Part shown: one piece after another, positions 33,384-43,193 of the stretch | Position numbering within the stretch: the stretch's first letter is position 1 | How the letters are laid out: the number at the start of each line of letters is the position of its first letter | NCBI RefSeq assembly: GCF_003584565.2 | Contig: NZ_CP031010.1 | Span: 744,001-808,000 of the forward strand | Origin: Alteromonas sp. RKMC-009 | GTDB taxonomy: Bacteria; Pseudomonadota; Gammaproteobacteria; Enterobacterales; Alteromonadaceae | Direction: 5' to 3' | Length of the DNA: 64,000 nt | Notes under the pieces: model-generated | Told to the model about the DNA's origin: nothing | Seen by the model: only the letters and a program-made list of their open reading frames with translations | Databases searched by the model: none | Program-made: the position numbers and the translations under genes

Positions 33384-33437
33384 GCAGGCTGTCTGGTCGC
33401 ACAACGTTACTTGAAGGAAGTGAGGTAGAAATACATT

Positions 33438-34502
33438 ATGTTGCATCGCTACACCCTTTTCGTGCTGGTTTTGCTCTACCTGGTGCTACTGGTTCAGTTC
33501 TTCAGGGAAAAACACCGTGTTTCCGGTGCGCCATGGGTGCTGGCAGCCATGATAGTGTGGCCATTCATTCTCACTGATGAATGGTTGCGTGCCTTCGGAC
33601 AGGATGCCGCCGGACTGTCGGTGCTTACTGTATTTACCCCGTTGCTTTCACTCACATTACTGTACCGTAGTGTCAAACTGCTGGTTATTGATAATGCCAG
33701 ACCTTCCAAATTGTTACTGTGGCTGCCGGTAGCCCTGGCGCTGCTGGCAGAAATCCCCTTATTCTTTGTCAGCGCTGAAGAAAAAGCGCAATGGCTGATC
33801 TCCTCTCCCACAGGTCATCCGCTGGACAACTGGCATATTTACCTGGTTTATATGGTCACCGGATTCGGTATTCTGGTACTCGGGATCCTGATTACAGAAC
33901 TGATACAGAATTACCACCGTTACCTGTCATCTCAGGTGGCTGATGTGCGGGAATTTCGTGTGCAGTGGCTCGGCGGTGCTATGGGAGTTACTGTTGGTCT
34001 GGCATTCTGCTGTATTTTGCTGGTCACAGCCGGTGCATTCGGTTTTTTCGATATTCATTTCTGGCAGTCATTGTTTAACCTGCTGTTTGCTATCGCCTTA
34101 CTGCAAACGTTTATTGCTGTTATTCGTCCGCAACACACGTCTCCGTCGCCGCTGGACTATCACCGCCTTGACGATTTAAAAGCCGAACAGTGCATCATGC
34201 GGGAGGCGCTGGTGAAGGCTGAGCAGACAATGACGGATGCAGAAGCGTATAAATCCCCCGGCTTGCAGCTGAAAGCCTTTGCCGGTCAGTGCCATGTGGA
34301 TCCCACTACCCTGGTGATTGCGCTGAGGTTACTGGAAAAAAGAGATTTCAGAAGCTTTGTTTACCAGTACCGTCTGGCCTATGCCAAAAATGAGCTTCTC
34401 GGTAGTGATGACTCACTGGCGGCGCAGGCGAAACGTTTTGGTGTGCATTCAGAACAGTTTCTGAGTGGTGTAATGATGAACCACATGCGTAAGCAAAGAT
34501 AG
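33438..34502 (+). CDS. Membrane protein with C-terminal AraC-like DNA-binding region
   Basis: 354 residues. The first 235 contain six or seven hydrophobic segments (for example LFVLVLLYLVLLVQF, LLLWLPVALALLAEIPLFF, IYLVYMVTGFGILVLGILI, GLAFCCILLVTAGAFGFF). After a polar linker, residues about 265-354 follow the AraC/XylS pattern: a first helix-turn-helix (QLKAFAGQCHVDPTTLVIALRL), FRSFVYQYRLAYAKNELLG and a shortened second helix-turn-helix (LAAQAKRFGVHSEQFLSGVM). The final part of the second motif is degenerate and the protein stops there. It could be a membrane-tethered regulator. GAAGGAAGTGAGG precedes the start, and it follows ygiF by 54 bp. Function and signal are unknown. Confidence 0.75.
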   Translation: MLHRYTLFVLVLLYLVLLVQFFREKHRVSGAPWVLAAMIVWPFILTDEWLRAFGQDAAGLSVLTVFTPLLSLTLLYRSVKLLVIDNARPSKLLLWLPVALALLAEIPLFFVSAEEKAQWLISSPTGHPLDNWHIYLVYMVTGFGILVLGILITELIQNYHRYLSSQVADVREFRVQWLGGAMGVTVGLAFCCILLVTAGAFGFFDIHFWQSLFNLLFAIALLQTFIAVIRPQHTSPSPLDYHRLDDLKAEQCIMREALVKAEQTMTDAEAYKSPGLQLKAFAGQCHVDPTTLVIALRLLEKRDFRSFVYQYRLAYAKNELLGSDDSLAAQAKRFGVHSEQFLSGVMMNHMRKQR

Positions 34503-34543
34503 TCTGTTGCGCGTTGTCACCTGCCGGCCTGAAAAGGCAGATA

Positions 34544-35218
34544 TCAGGTAAAGTGACGGTGCAATACTGCGCCGGTAAACGAGGTACGTAAGTAAAATCC
34601 TCTGGGACGGGTTTTTATTTTCTGTCCGTCAGCATCAAAGGCATCTGTCAGCACGTTACCACTGGCTGCTTTAGGACGGATGTGCAGTGCCTGACCCAGA
34701 CGCGCAGTGATTTTTTCTACTTCCCCCAGCACAATCATTTCTGTGAGTTCTTCCCAGTCTTTTTGCAAGATTGCGTCTTCCCTGGCGTCCGGTTGCCAGA
34801 AAAATGCCGTGGCAACACGTCGCTGTGCGAGGGGGATGGCGCGGTCACCTTCCAGCGGCACCCATAAAACCTGTTGAAGCTTATTGCGCACATTAGATGT
34901 TTGCCAGGTGGTACCGGGTTTACTTATCAGCGGCGCGTAACATACATACGTGGTTTCCAGCGGATTAAAATTTCCGTCAATAGGAATCGTTTTCAGCTCT
35001 ACACCGAGTTCAGGAAAGTCCTGTTGAGGCTTAGACCCGGCTGTAGCTCCCAGCCATTTTTCTATCAGCATACCCGGCCAGCCCTTATGCCGTTGCAGAT
35101 TTTCCGGAATGGCTACGTGCGCCAGCTCTGCCAGTTCGCCCAGTGACAAGCCGGCAATCCGGTAGCTGCGTGCCAGTAACTCTTCCGGTGTAGCGGGGGC
35201 GGTATCGGGTGGCTGCAA
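34544..35218 (-). CDS. mutH: MutH, methyl-directed mismatch repair endonuclease
   Basis: 224 residues, near E. coli MutH (229). The catalytic residues are visible: Glu53 (LIEKWLG), Asp67 (DFPELG), and Glu74 and Lys76 (VELKTIP). MutH nicks the unmethylated strand at hemimethylated GATC after activation by MutS and MutL. Its presence implies Dam methylation in this organism. The start is TTG, with GGAGAG 4 nt upstream; no ATG or GTG fits nearby. It diverges from rppH, the enteric arrangement. Confidence 0.95.
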   Translation of the reverse strand: MQPPDTAPATPEELLARSYRIAGLSLGELAELAHVAIPENLQRHKGWPGMLIEKWLGATAGSKPQQDFPELGVELKTIPIDGNFNPLETTYVCYAPLISKPGTTWQTSNVRNKLQQVLWVPLEGDRAIPLAQRRVATAFFWQPDAREDAILQKDWEELTEMIVLGEVEKITARLGQALHIRPKAASGNVLTDAFDADGQKIKTRPRGFYLRTSFTGAVLHRHFT

Positions 35219-35324
35219 GAGACTCTCCGGGTAATATTTGCTGAATTAGGATTAATGCTTTGAAAGGGCTATAGTTTATGGAAGAATGCAGAAATAGAAA
35301 AGTTTATCGTGCCCGGGAGTCTAT

Positions 35325-35870
35325 GTGATAGATGCCGACGGATTCCGTGCGAATGTGGGCATAGTGATTTGCAACAAAATGGGTCAGGTGTTTTGGGCAA
35401 GGCGTTATGGTCAGCATTCATGGCAGTTTCCACAAGGCGGAATTGATGAAGGGGAAACTGCAGAACAAGCTATGTACAGGGAGTTGCACGAAGAAGTAGG
35501 GTTAACGCAAAAAGACGTTACTGTTTTAGGTGTTACCCGCAACTGGTTGCGATACAAATTGCCAAAGCGATTAATTCGCCAGGGCAGTTCTCCGGTATGT
35601 ATCGGGCAAAAACAGAAGTGGTTTCTGCTTCAGTTAGATTGCCAGGAAAAAGATGTCAATGTGCTCAAAAGTGGTCATCCTGAATTTGATGACTGGCGCT
35701 GGGTGAGTTATTGGTATCCCATCCGAAATGTCGTGTCTTTCAAACGGGATGTATACCGTAAGGTGATGAAAGAATTTGCCGGTGTTGCAATGCCCGCGGG
35801 TCAACGCGTGCAAAACAATCCGCCGGGGAAACCCAACAAACGTAACCGCAAGCGCCGGCGTAGCGGTTAA
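35325..35870 (+). CDS. rppH: RppH, RNA pyrophosphohydrolase (Nudix)
   Basis: 181 residues starting at GTG ([15 protein letters not shown]), with GGGAG upstream; the E. coli gene also starts with GTG. The Nudix box spans residues about 39-60, with the REL and EEVGL parts. [10 protein letters not shown] and [13 protein letters not shown] are RppH-specific. It removes pyrophosphate from 5'-triphosphate mRNA ends and so opens them to RNase E. The end is very basic (RKRRRSG), possibly for RNA contact. It lies 16 bp before ptsP, the conserved rppH-ptsP operon. Confidence 0.98.
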   Translation: MIDADGFRANVGIVICNKMGQVFWARRYGQHSWQFPQGGIDEGETAEQAMYRELHEEVGLTQKDVTVLGVTRNWLRYKLPKRLIRQGSSPVCIGQKQKWFLLQLDCQEKDVNVLKSGHPEFDDWRWVSYWYPIRNVVSFKRDVYRKVMKEFAGVAMPAGQRVQNNPPGKPNKRNRKRRRSG

Positions 35871-35886
35871 ACAGGAGAGCATCTTC

Positions 35887-38196
35887 GTGGCTGGAACCGG
35901 GAACATACTCACCACGTTAAAACGCATCGTACAGGAAATGAACCAGATCCCGGATTTGGATCAGGCTTTGTTTCGTCTTGCGTCCCGGGTTAAGCATACG
36001 ATGCAGGTGGACTCCTGCTCTATCTATCTTGCTGATTATGAAAAGCAGGATTTCGTGCTTAAAGCCACAGATGGTCTGCACCCTGATGCGGTGGAACTGG
36101 TCCGCATCGGATTCTCCGAAGGCTTAATAGGTCTGGTGGGGCAGCGTGAAGAACCGCTGAATATCGAAAATGCGCATCAACATCCCCGCTTTAAGCATTA
36201 TCCAGAAGTAAAAGAAGAAAACTACAACGCTTTCCTTGGTACACCGATCATCCATCAGCGCAAAGTGCTGGGCGTGATCACCATGCAGCAAAAAGCCATG
36301 CGCCGTTTCGGCGAAGACGAAGAAGCATTCCTCGTCACACTGGCTACCCAACTTGCGCTTGAAATCACCAATGCGGATATCCGCGGTGCACTTACGCCGA
36401 ATGCGGCAGTGGAATCTGTTCCGAGACAAAAAAATGTGCGCGGTATTGCCGGCTCTCCCGGCCTGGCTGTGGGTACTGGTTATTCCACAGACAGTTCAAT
36501 TTCCCTCCGTAACTGGGTAGTAAAACGCTGTACTGATAAAGATCTGGAAATCCGTCTGTACCGGCGAGGTGTAGAACTTACCCGTAAGCACGTTGATGAT
36601 TTATCCGGTCGTCTGGATGAAGCAATTCCCGATGACGTGAAGTCCATTTTTCAGCTTTATCATCATTTGCTTGACGCCAACAGTCTGGGACGCGAAGTCG
36701 AAGCGAAAATCCGTGAAGGGTGGGATGCAGCCTCATCGCTGAAAATGGTGGTGGAAGATTACGCCGCTAAATTCCAGAATATGGAAGATCCTTACATGCA
36801 GGAGCGGGCAATTGATATTGTTGACCTGTCGAACCGGATCCTGCTGAATATTCTGTACGACAATAAAGGCAAGACGCCGGTTAATAACGAGGTAAAAGGC
36901 GACAGTATTCTGGTTGCTGAAGAAGTCAGCGCCTCTATGCTGGCAGAGTTTCCGCGGGCTTACCTTAAAGGCATCATTTCTATCCGCGGGTCGAACAACT
37001 CCCACGCCGCTATACTCGCCAGAGCCATGGGGGTGCCGGCGGTTATGGGATGCCAGAACGTCTCCCCGGCGCTGCTGAACGGTAAAGAAATCCTGCTTGA
37101 CGGCTACGCCGGTGAAGTGATTATTTCGCCGGAAAAAACCATCCGTAATGAATTTACCCAGCTGATTGCTGAAGAAGCGACCTTGTCTGAGCGTATTGAT
37201 GCTGAAGCAGGGCAGGTATGTAAAACGCAGGATGGCTGTCGCATTGCGCTTTATGTGAATGCGGGGTTATCGGCGGAGATCGAAGCGACACAATTTGCTA
37301 ATGCTGACGGCATTGGCCTTTACCGTACCGAAATTCCGTTCATGCTCAGAGAGCGGTTCCCGTCTGAGCAGGAGCAGGTAGAACTGTACCGGCAAATCCT
37401 GATGGCCTCACCGGAACAGCCAATCACCATGCGTACGCTGGATGTCGGCGGTGATAAACCTTTGCCTTACTTTCCGATTAACGAAGAAAATCCGTTTCTT
37501 GGCTGGCGGGGGATCAGACTGACGCTGGACCATCCGGAGATTTTTCTGGTACAGGTGCGGGCAATGTTGCGGGCCAGTATTGGTTTAACGAATCTGCAAA
37601 TCATGCTGCCAATGATCTCCTCCGTCGCGGAAGTTCAGGAGGCAAGGCGTCTTATCGACCAGGCTTTCTTTGAAATCAGTGATGAAGTTAAAGACATGGA
37701 TGTACTGCTTGAACGTCCGAAGCTGGGTATTATGCTGGAGGTGCCTTCGGTACTTTATCAGTTGCCACAGCTGGCCAGACAGGTAGATTTCTTCTCTGTC
37801 GGTAGTAATGACTTAACGCAATATTTGCTGGCGGTGGACAGAAACAATACCCGTGTGGCCAGTTTATATAACAGTTACCACCCGGCGGTGCTCAGTGCTC
37901 TGTATGATATCGTTAAGCAGGCGGATGCCAATCAGGTACCGGTTACTGTTTGCGGAGAGATTGCCGGTGAACCGGGCGGTGCCATTCTGCTTATGGGAAT
38001 GGGTTACCGCAAATTAAGTATGAACGCCCACAACCTGCGCAAAATAAACTGGGTGGTACGCAACGTTTCTCTGGAAGAGTCTAAACAACTGCTTATTAAA
38101 ACCCTGACAGCAAGTACTCATGAAGAAGTGTTTGTTTATATCAATCAATATCTGGAACAGCGCGGGCTGGGTGGTCTGGTACGGGCAGGCTCATAA
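35887..38196 (+). CDS. ptsP: PtsP, enzyme I of the nitrogen phosphotransferase system
   Basis: 769 residues from GTG at 35887, which has AGGAGAG 7 nt upstream; a longer in-frame reading overlapping rppH has no family match. The GAF domain is at about 1-165 (SCSIYLADYE, FLGTPIIHQRKVLGVITMQQ). The enzyme I part follows, with phosphorylated His373 in SNNSHAAILARAMG and the PEP-binding region ending at Cys689 in TVCGEIAGE. It takes phosphate from PEP and passes it to NPr and EIIA-Ntr, linking nitrogen and carbon state to potassium uptake and stress control; the GAF domain senses glutamine in E. coli. Confidence 0.97.
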   Translation: MAGTGNILTTLKRIVQEMNQIPDLDQALFRLASRVKHTMQVDSCSIYLADYEKQDFVLKATDGLHPDAVELVRIGFSEGLIGLVGQREEPLNIENAHQHPRFKHYPEVKEENYNAFLGTPIIHQRKVLGVITMQQKAMRRFGEDEEAFLVTLATQLALEITNADIRGALTPNAAVESVPRQKNVRGIAGSPGLAVGTGYSTDSSISLRNWVVKRCTDKDLEIRLYRRGVELTRKHVDDLSGRLDEAIPDDVKSIFQLYHHLLDANSLGREVEAKIREGWDAASSLKMVVEDYAAKFQNMEDPYMQERAIDIVDLSNRILLNILYDNKGKTPVNNEVKGDSILVAEEVSASMLAEFPRAYLKGIISIRGSNNSHAAILARAMGVPAVMGCQNVSPALLNGKEILLDGYAGEVIISPEKTIRNEFTQLIAEEATLSERIDAEAGQVCKTQDGCRIALYVNAGLSAEIEATQFANADGIGLYRTEIPFMLRERFPSEQEQVELYRQILMASPEQPITMRTLDVGGDKPLPYFPINEENPFLGWRGIRLTLDHPEIFLVQVRAMLRASIGLTNLQIMLPMISSVAEVQEARRLIDQAFFEISDEVKDMDVLLERPKLGIMLEVPSVLYQLPQLARQVDFFSVGSNDLTQYLLAVDRNNTRVASLYNSYHPAVLSALYDIVKQADANQVPVTVCGEIAGEPGGAILLMGMGYRKLSMNAHNLRKINWVVRNVSLEESKQLLIKTLTASTHEEVFVYINQYLEQRGLGGLVRAGS

Positions 38197-38253
38197 AGTA
38201 ACCATTTATCTCCTTGTTATTACTAAACAAATATTACTTATGCCCGATTCGAC

Positions 38254-38282
38254 TTAAACGATTCTCATTCTTGTTTTATGAT
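38254..38282 (+). promoter_or_regulatory. Candidate promoter of the BdlA-like receptor gene
   Basis: TTAAAC (38254-38259), 17-bp spacer, TATGAT (38277-38282). The start site would be near 38289, giving a leader of about 34 nt to the ATG. The promoter is overlapped by two direct repeats. Confidence 0.45.
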
Positions 38283-38287
38283 TCTCA
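38258..38287. repeat. Two direct repeats 20 bp apart, Fur-like operator candidate
   Basis: ACGATTCTCA (38258-38267) and ATGATTCTCA (38278-38287) differ at one base and are spaced exactly two helical turns, lying over the spacer and the -10 of the candidate promoter. Read on the minus strand each core, TGAGAATCRT, resembles the middle of a Fur box. By my alignment each site agrees with the 19-bp E. coli consensus at 11-12 positions, so Fur binding is possible but not certain. Confidence 0.5.
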
Positions 38288-38322
38288 ATCAGGTGAGAAA
38301 ATCCTAATACGTAAGGAATCGT

Positions 38323-39615
38323 ATGATGTTTGGAAGAAAGCGCGTCGACCCCCTCCCGCAGGTAAATACCGCAGCAGAAGAAAAGGCTCTGGCTCTGCAG
38401 GCCATTGAAGACAACATCGGCATGATTACCTTCACGCCGGACGGTACTATCTTATCCGCCAATGCCATCTATGAGAGACTGCTTGGCGTGCGGGAAAGTG
38501 ACGTGGTGAATAAACATCACCGGATTTTCTGTCCCGGAACGGTGAGTGAGTCACCCGAATACCAGTCATTCTGGCGGGAACTGGCCAGTGGCCGTGCAAA
38601 CCGTGGCCGTTTTGAACGCCGGAACAGTGCCGGTGAAGCTGTATGGCTGGAAGCTACCTATTTTACTGTTAAAGACAAAACCGGCCGGATCATAAAAATC
38701 GTCAAACTGGCGAAAGATGTCACCGAAAGCCACAACGAATGGCAAAATAAAGAAGCCCTTTTCGAAGCATTAAACCGTTCGATGGCAGTGATCGAATTTT
38801 TGCCGGACGGCACAGTCGTCACAGCCAATCAGAACTTCCTGGATGCTATGCATTACCGCCTCGATCAAATTGCCGGCCAGCATCATAAAATGTTCTGCGA
38901 TGATGTATTCTACCGTAACCATCCTGATTTCTGGAAGCGTCTGGCCAGCGGTACTTTTCAGTCCGGCAAATACAAGCGAATTGATGGCAAGGGCAACGAA
39001 ATCTGGCTGGAAGCGACATATAACCCAGTATTTGACCAACAGGGACGCGTCGAAAAGGTGATCAAGTTTGCTACTGACATTACCGCACGTGTTACTTCTG
39101 CCCACGACACTATTGCACTTGCTTCACTTACGAGCGAACGCACCTCAAAAGCGTCCGCAGAGGCTACCGCCGCGCTGGAACATTCCGAGGCTTTATCTGT
39201 ACAAATTTGTGAGCGTGTTGTTGAAGCATTGAACAGTAGTGCTCAGTTAAGCGGTCAGGCAACAGATATCCGCAACATTGTGAGTACTATCCGCTCCATA
39301 TCAGAACAGACTAATTTGCTGGCTCTGAATGCCGCTATTGAAGCAGCCCGCGCCGGAGAGGCTGGCCGGGGCTTTGCTGTCGTTGCAGATGAGGTGCGCT
39401 CGCTGGCTGGCCGTGCAAGTCAGGCCACCGGTGAAATTGAGAATGTGGTGAATAATAATAACGCGTTGATTGAGCAAATTACCTCACAGATGTCGTTAAT
39501 CGACTCCAGCGCCAGTGACGAAAAAGATGCACTGAATAAGATAGCCACCAACCTTCATGAAGTCACGCAAAGTCTTCAGGAGCTGGTTGCTGCAGTGACA
39601 GATCTGGGAGAATAG
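38323..39615 (+). CDS. Soluble PAS-PAS methyl-accepting protein, BdlA-like
   Basis: 430 residues without a transmembrane segment, so cytoplasmic. Two similar PAS domains (about 22-140 and 145-265) end in parallel motifs: VWLEATYF...VKLAKDVT and IWLEATYN...IKFATDIT. A short signalling domain follows, with the hairpin tip [21 protein letters not shown] and EVRSLAGRA. This is the layout of P. aeruginosa BdlA, which controls biofilm dispersion through c-di-GMP levels; the PAS domains may bind haem or FAD. The signal and output here are unknown. It stands alone after ptsP. GGDEF, REC and kinase genes lie 2.5-6.7 kb downstream. Confidence 0.88.
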   Translation: MMFGRKRVDPLPQVNTAAEEKALALQAIEDNIGMITFTPDGTILSANAIYERLLGVRESDVVNKHHRIFCPGTVSESPEYQSFWRELASGRANRGRFERRNSAGEAVWLEATYFTVKDKTGRIIKIVKLAKDVTESHNEWQNKEALFEALNRSMAVIEFLPDGTVVTANQNFLDAMHYRLDQIAGQHHKMFCDDVFYRNHPDFWKRLASGTFQSGKYKRIDGKGNEIWLEATYNPVFDQQGRVEKVIKFATDITARVTSAHDTIALASLTSERTSKASAEATAALEHSEALSVQICERVVEALNSSAQLSGQATDIRNIVSTIRSISEQTNLLALNAAIEAARAGEAGRGFAVVADEVRSLAGRASQATGEIENVVNNNNALIEQITSQMSLIDSSASDEKDALNKIATNLHEVTQSLQELVAAVTDLGE

Positions 39616-39683
39616 TTGCAGCCGGTGTCAAGAAACACAAATCGTCATGGTTCTGTGATACGCTACGCGCCTCGTCAATCCGG

Positions 39684-40499
39684 ATGCGGCGCATGGACCC
39701 TTTTTTAATACTTTTCTTTTGCTGTATGGCCTTAGGCCTGGTTGTTGGCCTGCTCGCCGGGATGCTCGGCATCGGCGGCGGTCTTATTATCGTTCCCTGT
39801 CTTTCCTACCTGTTGGTACACTTCCTTGGCGTAAATACCGATACCGTTATGCCTATGGCTGTTGCCACCTCGTTATCGACCATTATTTTTACCGGGTTAT
39901 CCTCCGCGCTGGCCCATCACAAACTGGGTAATCTCGACCGTCATATTGTTATCTGGAGCAGTATTGGTATTGCCTTCGGGGCCATAGCCGGCGCTCACGT
40001 CGCCAGCGCTATATCGGGACATACATTGAAAAATATCTTTGCGGTGCTGGTAATAGCAGTGGCTGCACAGATGGTATTTGGCCGCAGACAGGCCTCTTCT
40101 CATAAAGCCGGTAAACCCGCACTGGTTTCTGTGGGCGCGGGAACCGGTTGTGTCAGTGCATTAATGGGCATTGGCGGTGGCGCTCTGCTGGTACCGGCAC
40201 TGGTGTGGTTTCAGGTGAATGTACGGCAGGCAATCGGCTGCGCAGCATTCAGCGGACTGGTCGTCGCACTGTTTGGGACCGCCAGCTTTATACTTACCGG
40301 TTCAGCCGTCGACGGACTTCCGCAAAACTCGATAGGTTACGTGTATTGGCCGGCAACTTTAGGTATTGTGTGTACCTCGGTATTTACCGCCAATATCGGC
40401 GCCCGTCTGGGTCAGCGGATGAATACTGTTTTATTGAAGAAAATGCTCGCCTGCCTGCTGGTGCTGGTAAGTATAAGAATGATTGTAGGAATAGAATAA
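39684..40499 (+). CDS. TauE/SafE-family membrane permease
   Basis: 271 residues, about eight hydrophobic segments in two repeats, each with the family glycine motif: GLLAGMLGIGGGLIIVP (about 22-38) and VSALMGIGGGALLVPALV (about 153-170). Members are proposed exporters of sulfite or small sulfonates, or other small anions; the substrate cannot be read from the sequence. It ends 3 bp before lgt, so it is probably co-transcribed with lgt and thyA. The start has no good Shine-Dalgarno sequence; an internal ATG three codons on is possible. Confidence 0.9.
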   Translation: MRRMDPFLILFFCCMALGLVVGLLAGMLGIGGGLIIVPCLSYLLVHFLGVNTDTVMPMAVATSLSTIIFTGLSSALAHHKLGNLDRHIVIWSSIGIAFGAIAGAHVASAISGHTLKNIFAVLVIAVAAQMVFGRRQASSHKAGKPALVSVGAGTGCVSALMGIGGGALLVPALVWFQVNVRQAIGCAAFSGLVVALFGTASFILTGSAVDGLPQNSIGYVYWPATLGIVCTSVFTANIGARLGQRMNTVLLKKMLACLLVLVSIRMIVGIE

Positions 40500-40502
40500 A
40501 CC

Positions 40503-41315
40503 ATGGCAGAAAGTAGTTATCTGGTCTTTCCCAACATAGACCCGGTTATATTTAGCATCGGCCCGTTGAGTGTGCGCTGGTACGGTATGATGTACCTTGT
40601 GGGTTTTGTGGCTGCATATATGCTGGCGCAAAAACGCCTGTCACAAACTAACTGGACCCGTGACCAGTTGAGCGACCTGCTGTTCTGGGGATTCGTGGGG
40701 GTGATTTTAGGTGGTCGTATCGGCTATGTACTGTTTTATCAGTTCGGTATGTTCCTGGAAGATCCTACTTATCTTTTCAGAATATGGACAGGTGGTATGT
40801 CTTTCCATGGCGGGCTTCTGGGGGTACTGGTTGCACTGGCATGGCAGGCAAAGAGAATGAACGCCACGTTCCTGCAAATCGGTGATTTTGTTGCGCCTCT
40901 TGTCCCCATTGGCCTTGGAGCTGGCAGAATAGGTAACTTCCTGAATGCTGAATTATGGGGGCGTCCTGCCGACGTGCCCTGGGCGATTATTTTCCCCGGC
41001 GCGGGAGAGCAGCCCCGTCACCCGTCTCAATTATATGAGTTCGCGCTTGAAGGTGTGTTACTGTTTACCATTCTCTGGCTGTTTTCTGCGAAGCCGCGTC
41101 CTACGGGGGCGGTAGGCGGTTTATTCCTGCTCGGTTACGGCTGTTTCCGCTTCATCGTTGAGTACTTCCGTGAACCGGATCAGCACATTGGTTTGTATTC
41201 CGTGGGTTTGAGCCAGGGGCAACTGCTCTGTGTTCCCATGATCCTGCTCGGCGCCGGCCTGATGGTATGGGCTTACATGCGTAAATCGCCGGTACAAAAA
41301 TCAGAACAATCATAA
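40503..41315 (+). CDS. lgt: Lgt, prolipoprotein diacylglyceryl transferase
   Basis: 270 residues with about seven membrane helices. The essential HGGLLG (about 101-106) and the signature [19 protein letters not shown] (about 139-157) are present. It moves diacylglycerol from phosphatidylglycerol to the lipobox cysteine of pre-lipoproteins at the inner membrane, the first step for lipoproteins such as NlpD and the PrsT-like protein in this window. It lies before thyA, 12 bp apart, the conserved lgt-thyA pair. Confidence 0.98.
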   Translation: MAESSYLVFPNIDPVIFSIGPLSVRWYGMMYLVGFVAAYMLAQKRLSQTNWTRDQLSDLLFWGFVGVILGGRIGYVLFYQFGMFLEDPTYLFRIWTGGMSFHGGLLGVLVALAWQAKRMNATFLQIGDFVAPLVPIGLGAGRIGNFLNAELWGRPADVPWAIIFPGAGEQPRHPSQLYEFALEGVLLFTILWLFSAKPRPTGAVGGLFLLGYGCFRFIVEYFREPDQHIGLYSVGLSQGQLLCVPMILLGAGLMVWAYMRKSPVQKSEQS

Positions 41316-41327
41316 GAAAAAGCAAGT

Positions 41328-42161
41328 ATGAAAGAATACCTCAAACTGATGCGTCATGTGAAAGAGCATGGCGTAAAAAAAGAAGACCGCACGGGTACCG
41401 GCACGTTAAGCGTATTTGGCTATCAGATGCGTTTCGACCTTGCGAAAGGGTTTCCGCTGGTCACAACCAAAAAGTGTCATTTGAAGTCTATCATTCATGA
41501 GTTGTTATGGTTTCTTAAAGGTGAAACCAACATTCGTTATCTCAAAGAAAACGGTGTTTCAATCTGGGATGAATGGGCAACAGATGAGGGCGAGCTGGGA
41601 CCGGTTTATGGTCATCAGTGGCGCAGCTGGGATGCCGGAGATGGCACCACAATCGATCAGATTAAAGACGTGGTTGAGCAAATCAAAAGTAATCCCGATT
41701 CCCGCAGGTTGATTGTCAGTGCATGGAATCCTGCCGTATTACCTGATACGTCTGTTTCGCCCAAAGAAAATGCAGCCAACGGCAGACAAGCTTTGCCGCC
41801 GTGTCATACCATGTTTCAGTTTTATGTGCTGAACGGTAAATTGTCCTGTCAGTTATATCAGCGCAGCGGTGATGTGTTCCTGGGTGTGCCCTTCAATATT
41901 GCAAGCTATGCGTTACTGACTCTCATGGTGGCGCAGGTATGCGATCTGGAACCCGGTGAATTTATTCATACCCTGGGTGATGCTCATCTGTACTCCAACC
42001 ATCTGGAACAAACAGAGATCCAGTTAGCCAGAGAGCCGTTTCCGTCGCCGCAAATGAACATAAACCCGGCAGTGAAAGACTTGTTCGGTTTCACGTTTGA
42101 TGATTTTGAACTGGTAAATTACCAGGCTCATCCGCACATTAAAGCGCCTGTTGCTATTTAA
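41328..42161 (+). CDS. thyA: Thymidylate synthase
   Basis: 277 residues. The nucleophile is Cys159 in [10 protein letters not shown]. Other marks are [40 protein letters not shown] and HLYSNH. It methylates dUMP to dTMP using methylene-tetrahydrofolate, producing dihydrofolate for FolA. Compared with E. coli (264) it has a 13-residue insert just before the active site ([12 protein letters not shown] region), a form I also associate with other marine gammaproteobacteria. Confidence 0.98.
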   Translation: MKEYLKLMRHVKEHGVKKEDRTGTGTLSVFGYQMRFDLAKGFPLVTTKKCHLKSIIHELLWFLKGETNIRYLKENGVSIWDEWATDEGELGPVYGHQWRSWDAGDGTTIDQIKDVVEQIKSNPDSRRLIVSAWNPAVLPDTSVSPKENAANGRQALPPCHTMFQFYVLNGKLSCQLYQRSGDVFLGVPFNIASYALLTLMVAQVCDLEPGEFIHTLGDAHLYSNHLEQTEIQLAREPFPSPQMNINPAVKDLFGFTFDDFELVNYQAHPHIKAPVAI

Positions 42162-42170
42162 GGGGCAGAA

Positions 42171-43193
42171 ATGACCACACCGGTACTGATTTGCGATGAC
42201 TCAGGCTTCGCACGCAAGCAAATGGCCCGTTCCATTCCTGATGGCTGGGATGTGAGTATTTCGTTTGCCGGTAACGGTCAGGAAGCCCTTGACGCAATCC
42301 GTGCAGGCAAAGCCGATGTGATGTTTCTTGATTTAAACATGCCGGTGATGGATGGCTATGAAACCATGAAAGCCATCCGTGAACAGGATTTGCCTTGTCT
42401 GGTGATCGTGGTGTCCGGTGATGTACAGCCTGAAGCGCGGGAACGCATGGTAGCTTTAGGGGCGCTGGATTTTATCCGCAAGCCGATGGACAACCAGAAA
42501 CTCACCGCCTTATTGCGTCAGTACGGTATTTACAGCGGTGACAGTAGTGCGCAGAACCGAACGTTGCAACTGGCCGGCACGCAAAAAAATACCGCAGATG
42601 AGCAACTGGATGCCTACCGCGAACTGGTAAATATTGCCATGGGGCAGGCCGGTGAGAGCCTTGCCCGGTTGCTCGGTGAATTTATCGATTTGCCTATTCC
42701 CAATGTTAATGTCATTGAAGCCACAGAACTGCATATGGCGCTGGCTGAAGCACATCAGAATCAGCGGGTTTCAGCCGTTTCCAAAGGTTTTACCAGCGCG
42801 GGCATTAAGGGTGAAGCACTGGTGATTTTCAGTGACACCAAAATGGAAAATATTATCCGGCTGCTGAATTACAACGACCAGGTCGCCACAGAAGATCAGC
42901 AACTCGAAGCGTTAATGGACGTATCCAATATTCTTACCGGTGCCTGCCTTAACGCATTATCTGCCCAACTGAATGTAACCTTCAGCCATAGTCATCCCAT
43001 ATTGCTGGGACAGCACAGCGGGTTTGAAAGTATGTTGAATAATAATGCGAGTCGCTGGGGGAAAGTCATGGCGATTGAAATTGCCTATGCCATCAAAAGC
43101 CGGGATATCCGTTTTGATCTGTTGTTACTGTTTCCGGAGCAATCGATGGCCAAGATTTATTCCCGCCTGGTCGATGAGGAATATGTAGCATGA
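42171..43193 (+). CDS. Response regulator with CheC/CheX-type phosphatase-like domain
   Basis: 340 residues. The receiver domain (1-122) has the acidic pocket CDD at 8-10, phospho-acceptor Asp54 (FLDLNMPVMDG), Ser84 (VVSGD) and Lys103 (FIRKPMD). Residues about 145-340 match a CheC/CheX phosphatase fold, with E-x-x-N in YRELVNIAMGQAGESL and a second VSNILTGACLNALSAQL. Such a fusion could dephosphorylate its own or a partner's receiver. It overlaps the next gene, a GGDEF protein, by 4 bp (ATGA). The probable phospho-donor is the hybrid kinase encoded convergently next door; this is inferred from position. Confidence 0.9.
   Translation: MTTPVLICDDSGFARKQMARSIPDGWDVSISFAGNGQEALDAIRAGKADVMFLDLNMPVMDGYETMKAIREQDLPCLVIVVSGDVQPEARERMVALGALDFIRKPMDNQKLTALLRQYGIYSGDSSAQNRTLQLAGTQKNTADEQLDAYRELVNIAMGQAGESLARLLGEFIDLPIPNVNVIEATELHMALAEAHQNQRVSAVSKGFTSAGIKGEALVIFSDTKMENIIRLLNYNDQVATEDQQLEALMDVSNILTGACLNALSAQLNVTFSHSHPILLGQHSGFESMLNNNASRWGKVMAIEIAYAIKSRDIRFDLLLLFPEQSMAKIYSRLVDEEYVA

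Noticed and set aside
35776..35886. N-terminal extension of PtsP overlapping rppH
   Set aside because: No similarity to PtsP, while the GTG at 35887 has a strong Shine-Dalgarno sequence at ideal spacing.
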